Positions 17,397 to 26,904 of a DNA stretch of 64,000 nucleotides are shown here, piece after piece. Each line of letters opens with the position of its first letter. Positions within the stretch are counted from its first letter, which is position 1. The translations under genes were made by a program, and so were the position numbers. A model generated the notes under the pieces. It made no database searches and had not been told where the DNA came from. It saw nothing but the letters and a program-made list of their open reading frames with translations. Source of the stretch: QHXW01 sp963768075 (GTDB lineage Bacteria; Acidobacteriota; Terriglobia; Bryobacterales; Bryobacteraceae); contig CAVYHD010000001.1 of assembly GCA_963768075.1 (NCBI GenBank), positions 166,074 to 230,073 on the forward strand, written 5' to 3'.

Positions 17397-18537
17397 CGTA
17401 TTCCTCGCGGCCGTACTCGCCGGCTCGCTCTTCGCCCAGTTGAAGCCGGACTCACCCGCGGCCGCCGGCCTGTCGCCGTCCCAGCTGGAAAGGGCCTCGG
17501 GCGTGATCCAGTCGGAGGTCGAATCGGGGCGTCTGGGGGCGGCGGCCATCCTGGTCGCGCGGCATGGCCGTGTCGTCCTGCATAAAGGCTTCGGCCGGCT
17601 CTCGCCTGCGCAGGGCGCGCCGCCAGTGAGTCCTGATTCGGTTTTTCTGCTGGCCTCGATCACCAAGCCAGTCACGGCATGCTCTTTGATGCTGCTCGTC
17701 GAGCGCGGGCTCGTCTCCCTGGGGGATCCGGTCAACCGCTATTTGCCCGCATTTACGGGCGGAGAACGCGATAAAGTCCAGGTTCGCGACCTGCTCCGGC
17801 ATACCTCCGGATTGCCCGACATGCTTCCTGAAAACATCGACCTGCGCCGCGCCCATGCGCCGCTGAGCGAATTTGTCAGCCACACCTACACCACGCCGCT
17901 GCTATTTTCGCCCCGGAGCGAGTTCCGTTATCAGAGTATGGGGATCTTGCTGGCTGCCGAGATAGTGGAGCGGCTCTCCGGAATGCGCCTGCGGGATTTC
18001 GAGAAGAAGGAAATCTTCGATCCACTGGGGATGAAAGACAGCTCACTCGGCCTGGGCGGAAGACGCATCAGCGACCTGGTGAGGTGTGCCACGTTGCCGG
18101 GTGCAGATCCAGCCGACGACGAGCGTTTCGGCCCGAATAGCCCCTACTGGCGCGATTTCGGGTGTCCCTGGGGCGGCATGCACGGCAGCACAACCGATCT
18201 CGCCGTCCTGCTGCAGACATTTCTGGATGGCGGCGTTTACGCAGGTAAGCGGGTGTTCAGCCCCGCTACGGTGAGGGTAATGACATCGGACCAAAACGCT
18301 GACCTTAAAGCTCCGTGGGGGCTCGGGTGGGCGCTCGGCCGCTCGCGCGCGTGGAATGCATTCGGAGACCTTGTCTCTGGAGGCACTTTCGGGCACGCCG
18401 GGTCCACCGGTACGATGATGTGGGCCGATCCCGAGACCAAGCTTTTGTGCGTCATTTTGACCAACCGGCCCTATGGCGTAGACGACGGCCGCTTCCTGCG
18501 GCTCGTGTCCACTGCTGTTGCCGCGTCAGTGCAATAA
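17377..18537 (+). CDS. serine hydrolase, class C beta-lactamase/DD-peptidase fold
   Basis: A 386-residue exported protein: signal peptide up to about residue 20 (AAVLAGSLFAQ), then the SxxK catalytic motif S94-I-T-K97 in FLLASITKPVT, the tyrosine motif Y185-Q-S in FRYQSMG, and a C-terminal GHAGSTG in place of KTG. Y-x-S and H-x-G variants are common in family VIII esterases and D-aminopeptidase-like relatives, so true beta-lactamase activity is not implied. Position between a dipeptidase and amino-sugar hydrolases favours a peptidase or esterase acting on cell-wall-derived material. Confidence 0.85.
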   Translation: MAHALISVFLAAVLAGSLFAQLKPDSPAAAGLSPSQLERASGVIQSEVESGRLGAAAILVARHGRVVLHKGFGRLSPAQGAPPVSPDSVFLLASITKPVTACSLMLLVERGLVSLGDPVNRYLPAFTGGERDKVQVRDLLRHTSGLPDMLPENIDLRRAHAPLSEFVSHTYTTPLLFSPRSEFRYQSMGILLAAEIVERLSGMRLRDFEKKEIFDPLGMKDSSLGLGGRRISDLVRCATLPGADPADDERFGPNSPYWRDFGCPWGGMHGSTTDLAVLLQTFLDGGVYAGKRVFSPATVRVMTSDQNADLKAPWGLGWALGRSRAWNAFGDLVSGGTFGHAGSTGTMMWADPETKLLCVILTNRPYGVDDGRFLRLVSTAVAASVQ

Positions 18538-18572
18538 ATATTCCGCTACTTCCAGCAAAGGATGGGGGAAAT

Positions 18573-20921
18573 TTGACCAAGATGTTTCCGAGTAAGAGTG
18601 CGATGCGCACGTGGGTTTGGAATGCTGCGGTCCTGGTTGTCTCCGCCGGCGGAGGTCTTGCGGCGGCGCCATCTCCACTTTACGTTCGTGGCTATACGGT
18701 TATTCCCGAGCCGCAGAGAGTGGAGCTGAAGGGCGCGGATTTTCCGTTCGACGACGGATGGCGGTTGGAGCCGGTTGAGGGTGTACCCGCCGATGACCTC
18801 GCAATGGCGAGTTTGAAAGAACAACTGGCCGAGCGCTATGGGCTGAACCTGGCCGGCCGCGGAAAAGGTAGGGTGGTCGAGCTGGTGATCCATTCGGAGG
18901 CCGTCGAGATCGGACCGGCTACGGATTTGGATAAGGCCGCGCTGGCGGATCAGGCGTACCGCCTGGAACTGGGACCGGAACGCATCCGCATCACGGCGAA
19001 CGCGTCGCCGGGATTGTTTTACGGGGTGCAGACGCTGGTGCAGTTGGTGAAGCCCGAGCGCGGCAAGTTGTGGTTGCCGGAAGGCCAGATTGTGGATTGG
19101 CCGGACCTTTCGCTGCGTGAGGTTTTCTGGGATGAACTCGAACACCTGGACCATCTCGACGTGATGAAACAGGCGATCCAGCGCGCGGCCTTCTTCAAGG
19201 TAAACGCGCTCGTGCTGCGCCTGAACCAGCATTTCGAGTATAGGAGCGCGCCGGTGCTGGTGGACCCCTATGCACTTTCGCCGGCGCAGCTTCAGGAGCT
19301 GACCGATTATGGGCTGCGCTCTCACGTTCAGGTGATTCCCTACCTGGATGGCCCGGCGCATGTGAACTTCATACTGGATCATGACGAGTACGCAAAGCTG
19401 AGGGAGTTCCCCGAAACCACATTCCAGATGTGTTCCACGAATCCCGAGACCTACAAGCTCCTCGAGGGAATGTTCCAGGACCTGATGGACGCCAACAAAG
19501 GCGTGAAGTACTTCCTCCTCTCGACGGACGAAGCATGGTTTATCGGGAAAGCCGATAACGAACAGTGCCATGAGGCAGCGAGGGCCAAAGAGTTGGGGAG
19601 TCCCAGCAAGCTGTGGGTCGAATATACGCAGAAAACAGCCGCCTACCTGCGGGATCACGGGCGCAAAGTGATTTTCTGGGGTGAGGAGCCGATGCAGGCG
19701 GAAGACATTCCTTTGCTGCCGGCCGGGTTGATCAATGGCGAGGTATACAGCACGGCCTATAACAAAGCCTTCCGCGCACACGGCATCCCTCAGATGATCT
19801 ATACCAATTCTCTGCCGGACGACCCGCTGTTTCCTTTCTATTATGTCCTGTCGCCAAACGAACAGATACATCCTCGCCAGGGGACGGAGGAACGCGCGAC
19901 CACTGTCTTTAACGAGATTTCTTACACTTCAGCGCGGCAGGAAACAAATATCGTGGGGGCCGGCGTTTATGCGTGGGGCGATCTCGGGCCGCACCCGGAA
20001 ACGTTCTGGTTGGGTTATGCGGTTGGCGCTTCAGCGGCATGGCACCCCGGTTCACCCGACCCACATGAGCTGACACACAGTTTCTACCGGCTGTTTTACG
20101 GCGCGGGCGCGAGCGACATGGGCCGGCTCTACCAATTGATGAGCACTCAGGCACAGGTTTGGGGAAGCAGCTGGGATAGCAAACCCGGCGGGCCGCTCAT
20201 CTTTGGTTATTCGTACGGTATTGGTCCGTTCACCCCACACACGTCGACGCTTCCGCTGCCGTCCGTGCCTGCCGCCGACTATCTGCATCTGACGCACAAC
20301 TGGGTTCAGGAGAATGCCAGGCGCGTTGAACTGGCCTGGAAGTTCCTGGGCGAGAATGACGAGCTGATGAACCTGTTGTACCGAAATCTGGACTCGGTCC
20401 AGTTCAATCGCCATAATCTTGAGGTTTACCTCTCGATCGCCCAACTGTGCCGGCAGAATCTGCTGATGTTCAAAGCCTTGGCAGAGATAAGCGACAATTT
20501 GGAGAAAGCACAGGAACACGCCGGCAAACTGCATTATGCGGAGGCCGTGGCCGCCCTGGACCAGGCGCTCGACTTGGCCGGAAGAATTCGCGACGAGCGC
20601 AACCAGGCGCTGCACGAAGTCACAACGACCTGGTACCAGACATGGTATCCGAGAGTTCGCGAGGCCAACGGGCGGCACGTGGCGCGAGCGCCGCAGAATT
20701 TCGTCGATACGCAAAGTACCGAAGGCGCCCGGCGCCGGCAGGAAGGTCTGGTCTACCTGATCGAGCGGGAATTCGCGCTGCCTTTCGGTGATTGGGTAAA
20801 TCAAGTGCAAGACGCGAGGAACCGCTATGCGGCTGACCACAAGTTGCCCGCGCGCGAGGGTAAGTTCGACTGGCAGGACGCGACCACTCTGCAAAGCCAG
20901 CCGGCCAATCGCGGGTTGTGA
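18573..20921 (+). CDS. GH20-like exported glycoside hydrolase (beta-N-acetylhexosaminidase type)
   Basis: About 782 residues from TTG 18573, which has a GGGGGA ribosome-binding site; ATG 18582 and ATG 18603 are alternatives and the last gives a tidy signal peptide ending GGGLAAA. The frame open from 18315 overlaps the hydrolase gene and is not used. An N-terminal GH20b-like domain (YRLELGPERIRITANASPGLFYGVQTLVQL) precedes a catalytic barrel containing VIPYLDGPAHVNFI and FLLSTDEAW, where D-E would be the GH20 acid pair although the usual HxG before it is absent. The C-terminal 250 residues are helical extra sequence. A role in beta-linked amino-sugar removal is inferred. Confidence 0.75.
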   Translation: MTKMFPSKSAMRTWVWNAAVLVVSAGGGLAAAPSPLYVRGYTVIPEPQRVELKGADFPFDDGWRLEPVEGVPADDLAMASLKEQLAERYGLNLAGRGKGRVVELVIHSEAVEIGPATDLDKAALADQAYRLELGPERIRITANASPGLFYGVQTLVQLVKPERGKLWLPEGQIVDWPDLSLREVFWDELEHLDHLDVMKQAIQRAAFFKVNALVLRLNQHFEYRSAPVLVDPYALSPAQLQELTDYGLRSHVQVIPYLDGPAHVNFILDHDEYAKLREFPETTFQMCSTNPETYKLLEGMFQDLMDANKGVKYFLLSTDEAWFIGKADNEQCHEAARAKELGSPSKLWVEYTQKTAAYLRDHGRKVIFWGEEPMQAEDIPLLPAGLINGEVYSTAYNKAFRAHGIPQMIYTNSLPDDPLFPFYYVLSPNEQIHPRQGTEERATTVFNEISYTSARQETNIVGAGVYAWGDLGPHPETFWLGYAVGASAAWHPGSPDPHELTHSFYRLFYGAGASDMGRLYQLMSTQAQVWGSSWDSKPGGPLIFGYSYGIGPFTPHTSTLPLPSVPAADYLHLTHNWVQENARRVELAWKFLGENDELMNLLYRNLDSVQFNRHNLEVYLSIAQLCRQNLLMFKALAEISDNLEKAQEHAGKLHYAEAVAALDQALDLAGRIRDERNQALHEVTTTWYQTWYPRVREANGRHVARAPQNFVDTQSTEGARRRQEGLVYLIEREFALPFGDWVNQVQDARNRYAADHKLPAREGKFDWQDATTLQSQPANRGL

Positions 20922-20975
20922 AGCCAAGTGATTCGCGCAGCACAGAGGTTTTCTGATGGTCAAGAAGTTGGTAGC

Positions 20976-22811
20976 GTGACGCGTTTCTTGCTGGTCCTTG
21001 CCGGCGGGCTACTGGCGGGCATGCCCCTCTTCGCTCAAACTGGCGCCATCCGGCTCGAAGCCGCACCTGAATATCTGCGCCCCGATCCATTCGGCGGCAT
21101 CGTCGCGGCGGATCGCGGAGGAGGCGGCTTCTCGAACGGAGTGAAACTGGAAGGCGCCCGGGGCGGGCATATATCGTTTCATCTGGTTGTGAAAATATCT
21201 CAGCCCGGGCCATACACACTCACGCTGCGATCTTATCCCGACCGGAAGGGGCTGCCAGCCGAATTGTTCCGTGAATGGTTCCATCTCACTGAATCCAATA
21301 AGCAATATTATCCGGATGCTTTGATACCGGTTCAGCAGACCTACCATTCCGTCATGCCCGAACCGGATAACCGCATCGAGAAGCAGACGGCGCAGGCGTT
21401 TTGGGTGGATTTCTGGATTCCTCCGGATGCCGAGGCCAAGACATTCCAAACACAGGCCATTCTGCAAGCGGCGGGGCAAACAAGCACCCTCAACATTCAA
21501 GTTACAGTGTTGCCGGCAGTGATTCCGAACGATGACGTCGTCCTGATGGATCACAACTCGTACGGAACCTCATGGCTGGCGGACGACTACCCGGCACTCG
21601 CCAGGAAGTTGGGCGATGGGTTCTTCCGCAGCGATGGGTTTTTCCGGCTGATCCATTCCTATCACCGGATCTTCTACGAGCACCGGGGCATTTACCATCA
21701 GCTCGGCTATGGGCACGCGGGCAAGGTGGGGCCGGAGTTCGCACCGGCGCTAGAAGGCTCGGGGCGAACGCGGCACGTCGCGAACTGGGATCTTTACGAT
21801 CGTCACTATGGTCCGCTGTTCGACGGCTCGGCGTTTGCCGGCACGCGACGCGGCGCCCGGCCGATTCCGTTCGTCTATTTGCCCGTGAATCCGGAGTGGC
21901 CTGCGTCATTCGTCAATTGGGGGGAGCCGGGGTACGAAACCGAATTCGTAAACGTTGTCTCGGAGATGGAGCACCACTTCCGTGAGAAGGGTTGGACGGG
22001 CACGCGCTTCGAGCTGTTCTTCAATCACAAAAAGCGCTACATGGGATTTCCCTGGGACGGCGACGAGGTGCGTTTTCCAGCAGACAACCGGTACTTCCTC
22101 AAATATGGCGGGCTCATGAAAAAAGCCGTGCCCGCGGACTCGCCGGTTCACTTCGTTTTCCGCGCCGATGTTAGCTGGGACATGGAGCAGCAGTTCAAGG
22201 AGCTCGCGGGAGTAGTAAACATGTGGGTCGCGAGCCGGGATATTCTGAGCTGGCTTCCACGGGCTCCCGCGATGCTGCGGGAGCGCGGTGATGTGATCTG
22301 GTTTTACGGCGGTCCGCCGTTAGTCACACAACCGGCTTCCACGATCACGCAGTTCGCGATCGAGGGCTGGATCCGGGGTGTTGATGGATTCGTACACTGG
22401 CTAACTGTGAGCGCGGGTGCTGACCCCTGGTTTCATTTTGATGGCGGCGGCACGGCGCTGGTGTATTCGGGCGAGCGGTTCGGGATTGCGGGGCCGATAG
22501 CAAGCGTGCGGTTGAAAATCCAGCGGAACGCGGTAGAGGAATTGACGCTGCTCGCAAGCTTCACGAGGCGCAGACCGGCAGAGGAACTGAAAGCCGAAGC
22601 CTCGCGCCTGTACAATCACACGACGCCGGCCGAGTGGTGGAATTCTCGTCCGGCATTCGCCGGCGAGCCCACGTACGAGTGGAGCGGGACGGCGCTCGAC
22701 GCAGCCGCCAAGCCGGCGTTGAGCCATCTGGAGCACATTGACCCGGACGCGTGGGCGCGCGTCCGGCAATACGTAATGCGGTTGGCGGCCGAAGGGAATG
22801 GAGAAAAATGA
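20976..22811 (+). CDS. exported glycoside hydrolase, DUF4091/GH123-like
   Basis: From GTG 20976 the protein begins with a signal peptide (TRFLLVLAGGLLAGMPLFAQ), about 611 residues in total; an in-frame start at 20928 would put 16 residues before it. A beta-rich N-terminal domain precedes a barrel with MDHNSYGTSW, FELFFNHKKRYMGFPWDGDEVRF and GVDGFVHW, features I associate with DUF4091/GH123-type N-acetylgalactosaminidase relatives. It follows the GH20 gene by 54 bases and its stop overlaps the next ATG (ATGA). Co-occurrence with GH20 supports amino-sugar polymer degradation. Activity is inference. Confidence 0.68.
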   Translation: MTRFLLVLAGGLLAGMPLFAQTGAIRLEAAPEYLRPDPFGGIVAADRGGGGFSNGVKLEGARGGHISFHLVVKISQPGPYTLTLRSYPDRKGLPAELFREWFHLTESNKQYYPDALIPVQQTYHSVMPEPDNRIEKQTAQAFWVDFWIPPDAEAKTFQTQAILQAAGQTSTLNIQVTVLPAVIPNDDVVLMDHNSYGTSWLADDYPALARKLGDGFFRSDGFFRLIHSYHRIFYEHRGIYHQLGYGHAGKVGPEFAPALEGSGRTRHVANWDLYDRHYGPLFDGSAFAGTRRGARPIPFVYLPVNPEWPASFVNWGEPGYETEFVNVVSEMEHHFREKGWTGTRFELFFNHKKRYMGFPWDGDEVRFPADNRYFLKYGGLMKKAVPADSPVHFVFRADVSWDMEQQFKELAGVVNMWVASRDILSWLPRAPAMLRERGDVIWFYGGPPLVTQPASTITQFAIEGWIRGVDGFVHWLTVSAGADPWFHFDGGGTALVYSGERFGIAGPIASVRLKIQRNAVEELTLLASFTRRRPAEELKAEASRLYNHTTPAEWWNSRPAFAGEPTYEWSGTALDAAAKPALSHLEHIDPDAWARVRQYVMRLAAEGNGEK

Positions 22812-23368
22812 AAGCACTCTTGGTGGCGATCGCGCTGATCGGGCCGCTTGCAGGCGCCGATCGGGAACCGGTCCACGAGCTGGACGAAGTGGCGCGCACC
22901 GCATCGGTGATGGTGGACGGCGATCTGTGCCGCCGCATTGTCACGCCGCGCGCGCTCGAATACATGTTCAAGAACGATCCACGCGATCAGTGGGTTGCCG
23001 GCGATAACTACGAAGTAAACGACGAAGCGTTCGTCGCGGTCAAAAAGACACTAATCCGTCTCTCACGTCTGGCCCCTTTTCCTTGCGATGTGAATTTATG
23101 GATGCCGGTCACCGGCCATCCCGACAAAGTGCGCATCGTCATTCGCAATGCCAACGAGTTGAGCCAGTTCTGGCCCTGGGGAGCTCTGTACCAAGACATG
23201 ATTCCGTCCATGAAGCAGGTGTTCGAGAGTGGACGCCGAGTGACCGTCGCCGAGAAGCCGGGCTGGGTTTCGGTGCTCGCGCCGGTCTACGACAGTTTGG
23301 GTGATATTGTGGCGTTGGTGGAGGCAGTCACTCAGACGCCAGTTGATCCGCACGGGAACGTGAAATGA
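22808..23368 (+). CDS. small exported protein, Cache/PAS-like fold suspected
   Basis: A 186-residue protein from ATG 22808, chosen because it overlaps the preceding stop by four bases and starts a signal peptide (KALLVAIALIGPLAGA). The sequence ends with PGWVSVLAPVYDSLGDIVALVEAVTQ, which resembles the last strands of a Cache-type sensor domain. No attached output domain is present, so it would act as a free periplasmic ligand-binding protein if the resemblance is real. It overlaps the M28 peptidase start by four bases and therefore sits inside the hydrolase operon. Function not assigned. Confidence 0.6.
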   Translation: MKALLVAIALIGPLAGADREPVHELDEVARTASVMVDGDLCRRIVTPRALEYMFKNDPRDQWVAGDNYEVNDEAFVAVKKTLIRLSRLAPFPCDVNLWMPVTGHPDKVRIVIRNANELSQFWPWGALYQDMIPSMKQVFESGRRVTVAEKPGWVSVLAPVYDSLGDIVALVEAVTQTPVDPHGNVK

Positions 23369-25115
23369 CGAAGGCAAGTACGGCACTTCTGTTTGTCCCC
23401 GCCGCTCTGTGGGCGCAGGTAAACGTTGAAACGGTTCTGGACCAAGTCCGCGCCGGCGTGAAACCAGACGAGGCCATGATCTACATGCGCCAGGTCTACT
23501 CTACCGACCGATGGTTCAACTTTCCCAAGTTCCGGGAGACCGCCGAATATCTGAAGCAGGCCATGACGCAAGCCGGTTTGCAGAATATCGAGCTTCTTAG
23601 CGCACCTGCCGACGGGGTCACGCAGTTTGGTTATTGGACCGAGCCACTCGCGTGGGAAGTGAAGCAGGCGCGGCTGGAGCTCACGGCCGAGGACGTGCCG
23701 GCCGAGTTCCGCGTGCTGGCGGATTACGAGAAAGTTCCCACGTCACTGGGGATGTGGAGCGGGCCGACGCCAGCGGGAGGCGTAACTGCAGAAATCGTCG
23801 AATGGAATAAAAACGGCGACATGCGCGGCAAGCTGGTGCTCACGAAGCAGAACCCCGCCAACCTCAAGTGGGAGCTGGTGAAGAAAGGCGTGCTTGGCGC
23901 AATCAACACGTTCACCGAGGACCCGGAGCTGAAGGACGGGCGCCAATGGGTCAACGCCTGGGGCGATAGCGGCTGGGCATTCACGAAAGCCAGTACGCCG
24001 CTGCTCTGTTTCTCGATCACGCCGCGGCAAGCGGAGTTCGTGCGCGGGCGGCTCGCGGCCGGGAAGAGCGTGCGCGCGCATGCGCTGGTGGAAACTCGTT
24101 ACTACCCGGGAGTGTACCCGTATGTGACGGGTGTGATTCCGGGCGCGGCGCCGGACGAAGAAGTGCTGACGCTGGGCCACAGTTCGGAGCAAGGCGCGCA
24201 GGATAACGCCACGGGCGTGGCGGCGCAGCTCGAATCTCTCGCAACGATCACCCGTTTGATCGCGGCAGGCAAGCTCGGGCGGCCTAAGCGCACGATCCGC
24301 ATTCTGCTGATGGGGGAGATGTACGGTTCGATGGCGTATGTCGCGACACATAAAGAGCGCATGCAGCGAACGGTGGCGGCCATGACGGTGGATACGCCGG
24401 CCGCTCCCTATGATTTGGCCGGGACAGAGTACACATTTTACATGAACCCGCACGTTGCCAAATCGTATGTGGACGCGTTCGTGCTCCATATCGCCGAACT
24501 ATATTTTCCGAAAGTTGAGCGGCCATGGCACTGGCATGAATTCATGGTGGGGACCGACACCTACCTGGCGGAACCGACGGTCGGTGTGCCGACGGTATGG
24601 CCCTACAGCGGAACCGGAATTGTTACGCACCACAACAGCGAAGACACGCCCGATAAGGTAGATGTGCGTTCGCTGCGGGATCTTGCGATTGTGAATGCGA
24701 CGTATCTCTACACGCTTGCCAGCGCCGGCGAGGCCGATGTTTTGTGGTTGGCGGAACTGGCGGCGAACCGCGGGCAGGAGCAGATCCTCAGCGCGGCGGC
24801 GCCCTTCATCGACCGGGCGCTACGCGCGCCGAATGCAGAGGAGCTGTCGCGCCTCTTGGCGGATGGGGACGCGAAGATTCGGTATTCGGTTGATCGCGAG
24901 GCGCAGTCGGTGCTTTCCGTGCTGCGTTTGGTTGGGACGCGCGGTAGTGACAGCACGGTCTTACGGCCGCTGGTCAAGGATCTCGAAAACTATGGAGACT
25001 CCCAGACGGCGCGCTTGCGCGAGGCCGTGAATCACAGGGCCGCGCAGATCGGTCTCGCTCAGTCGGTGACACCGCGAGTGGAGTCCGATCCCCAACTGAC
25101 GGAAGGGGCGCGTCT
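23365..25115 (+). pseudogene. M28-family zinc peptidase, 3' end lost at a sequence junction
   Basis: About 580 residues of an exported M28-like peptidase. The short signal sequence ends ALWAQ. Metal-site elements are present in order: LGHSSEQGAQDNATGVAAQLE (with D as bridging ligand), LLMGEMYGS and the late THHNSEDTPDKVD histidine region, with a PA-like insert between residues 90 and 260. Similarity to the peptidase seems to fade around LTEGARLR near 25110, after which the same frame reads as an RND efflux pump. The true C-terminus is therefore missing. Last gene of the exported-hydrolase run. Confidence 0.75.
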
Positions 25116-26488
25116 GCGCCATCCGGAAGTCATCACCGTCGTCTCCCAGCACGGCCGGCCGGACAACGGCAGCGACGACGCCGGGTTCAACAACGCCGAG
25201 TTCTTCGTGCCGCTCAAGCCGTTCGAGGAATGGGCGCCGGGCATGACCAAGGACAAGCTCGTCGCCCAACTGCAAGACGAGTTCGGCAGTGAATTCGTCG
25301 GCATCGGGTTCAATTTTTCCCAATACATCCAGGACAACATCGAGGAAGGTCTTTCCGGGGTCAAAGGCGCCAATTCGGTCAAGATCGTCGGCCGCGATCT
25401 GACCAAGCTCGAGCAGCTTGCCAAACGCGTGATGGAGGAGATGGCAAAGGTCAAAGGCGTGACCGACCTGGGAGTTTTTCCGCTCCTGGGTCAGCCCAAC
25501 CTGAACATCAAGGTCGATCGCGAGCGAGCGGCCCGCTACGGCTTGAACGTCGGCGACGTCAACACCGTCGTGCAAGCGGCGCTCGGCGGCACGACGGCGA
25601 CGACGCTGCTTGGAGTCCGATCGCCAGTTCAGCGTGACCGTGCGGCTTGCGCCGCGCTACCGCGACAGCATCGACGACATCGGTAACATCAAGGTCGGCT
25701 ACCAGACGCCGGGCGGCGTCAATGCCTACGTTCCGCTGCGCGAGCTTGCCGATATCTCGCTCGATACCGGCGCCTCCTACATCTATCATGAGCGTAACGA
25801 GCGCTATATTCCGGTGAAATTCAGCGTCCGCGGCCGCGATCTCGGCAGCACCGTCGCCGACGCGCAGCGGCGCATTGCCAGCGCGGTGAAGCTGCCGACC
25901 GGCTATCGCATCGAATGGGCCGGCGAATTCGAAGAGTTGCAGCAAGCCAAGACCCGTCTCGCCTTGGCCGTGCCGGTGAGCCTGCTTCTGATCCTGGCGT
26001 TGCTCTACGGCCTGTTCAATTCGTTCCGCGACAGCCTGATGGCGCTCGCCGGAATTCCTTTCGCCATCGGCGGCGGCGTCCTGGCACTCTTTGCCACCGG
26101 ATTGGCGTTCAGCATCTCGGCGGCGATCGGCTTCGTGTCGCTGTTCGGCGTGTCGGTCATGATCGGCATCCTCATCGTCACCTACTACAATCAGGCGAGC
26201 GCAACCGGCGTGAGCCCGGTGGACGCGATGTTCCAGGCCGCCGAACGGCTGATGCGTCCGGTTTTGATGATGGCGCTGTCGGCGTGCATCGGGCTGCTTC
26301 CGGCCGCGATCTCCACCGGCCTTGGCAGCGAGGTGCAACGGCCGCTGGCCACCGTCGTTGTCGGCGGCATGTTTATCGGACCGATCATGTTGCTTGTGGT
26401 CGTGCCGGCGCTGCAGACCTTGTTCGTGCGTCGGGAAACCCGGGCAGCGCCGTCGGCGGACGCCGCGGGCGCGCCGGCGAACGAATGA
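25116..26488 (+). pseudogene. CzcA/CusA-type RND metal efflux permease, C-terminal part, frameshifted
   Basis: Begins abruptly at RHPEVITVVSQHGRPDNGSD, which belongs to the porter domain of heavy-metal RND pumps; the N-terminal several hundred residues are absent. The frame then shifts near 25609: the first frame runs QAALGGTTATTLL and then breaks, and the second frame resumes with ESDRQFSVTVRLAPRYRDS. One missing base explains this. The rest is intact to the stop: YVPLRELADISLDTGASYIYHERNERYIPVKFSVRG, then membrane helices including LILALLYGLFNSFRDSLMAL and AIGFVSLFGVSVMIGILIVTYYNQA. In a full pump it would export divalent or monovalent metal ions with periplasmic and outer-membrane partners. 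Confidence 0.82.
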
Positions 26489-26495
26489 GGCGGCG

Positions 26496-26765
26496 ATGGC
26501 GAAGACGATGAGATTGAGCGCCGTCCATGTTTTGGCGATTGCGTTGCTCGGCGCCAGCGCCGGCGCTACCGTCGCCGAGGCCAATCGCAGCGGGCAGAAA
26601 TTTTTTCGGCCGCACGTGAACGCGCCGGCGACCATCGTCCCGCCGAATCGCGCGACCATCAGCGGCACCGACGCGTCTCGGCTAGGTTCCGGTCCCGCGA
26701 AACTGGGCGGCCCGGCCAAACCGGCTTCCGGCATCAACGGCACGACGATAAGGCCAAAGCACTAG
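26496..26765 (+). CDS. small exported protein of rhizobial type, unknown function
   Basis: An 89-residue protein from ATG 26496, seven bases after the efflux-pump stop. It has a signal peptide (MRLSAVHVLAIALLGASAGATVAEA) and a short proline- and glycine-rich mature part with KFFRPHVNAPATIVPPNRATI and a C-terminal GPAKLGGPAKPASGINGTTI. I recognise this as a small conserved protein type of Bradyrhizobium-like bacteria, with no known role. Its closeness to the pump suggests co-transcription. The longer in-frame ORF from 26322 overlaps the pump gene and is rejected. Confidence 0.65.
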   Translation: MAKTMRLSAVHVLAIALLGASAGATVAEANRSGQKFFRPHVNAPATIVPPNRATISGTDASRLGSGPAKLGGPAKPASGINGTTIRPKH

Positions 26766-26796
26766 CGTTCCAGTCGGCCGCCGTTCCGCTTCATCT

Positions 26797-26837
26797 GCAT
26801 ACATATTGGTCGCTTGTTGCATACATTATGGATGTAT
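26797..26837. repeat. GCATACAT direct repeat plus inverted ATACAT/ATGTAT
   Basis: GCATACAT occurs at 26797-26804 and again at 26819-26826, 22 bases apart. The second copy overlaps an inverted repeat ATACAT-TATGG-ATGTAT at 26821-26837. The element is in the gap upstream of the membrane protein gene at 26905 and would fit an operator for a dimeric regulator. No regulator is identified. Confidence 0.4.
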
Positions 26838-26904
26838 ATTTCGTGCGCGAACCGTCTTAATCTTTGCTTGCATAGGGATTCGAGGAACGAACGGATGACC
26901 TCAA

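Noticed and set aside
17377..18537. Antibiotic-resistance beta-lactamase
   Set aside because: The KTG motif is replaced by HAG and the tyrosine motif is YQS, and the gene lies in a catabolic operon, so a peptidase or esterase is more likely.
18546..19871. 441-codon open frame on the minus strand
   Set aside because: Antisense to the GH20-like gene and without recognisable domains.
23365..25686. A genuine M28 peptidase-RND pump fusion protein
   Set aside because: Both partners are incomplete, the pump lacks its N-terminal half and loses frame soon after, and the flanking gene content changes type at the same point. A join artefact explains it better than a working fusion.
25559..26743. 394-codon open frame on the minus strand
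   Set aside because: Antisense to the RND pump; histidine-, arginine- and alanine-rich translation with no domain pattern, typical of a shadow in GC-rich DNA.
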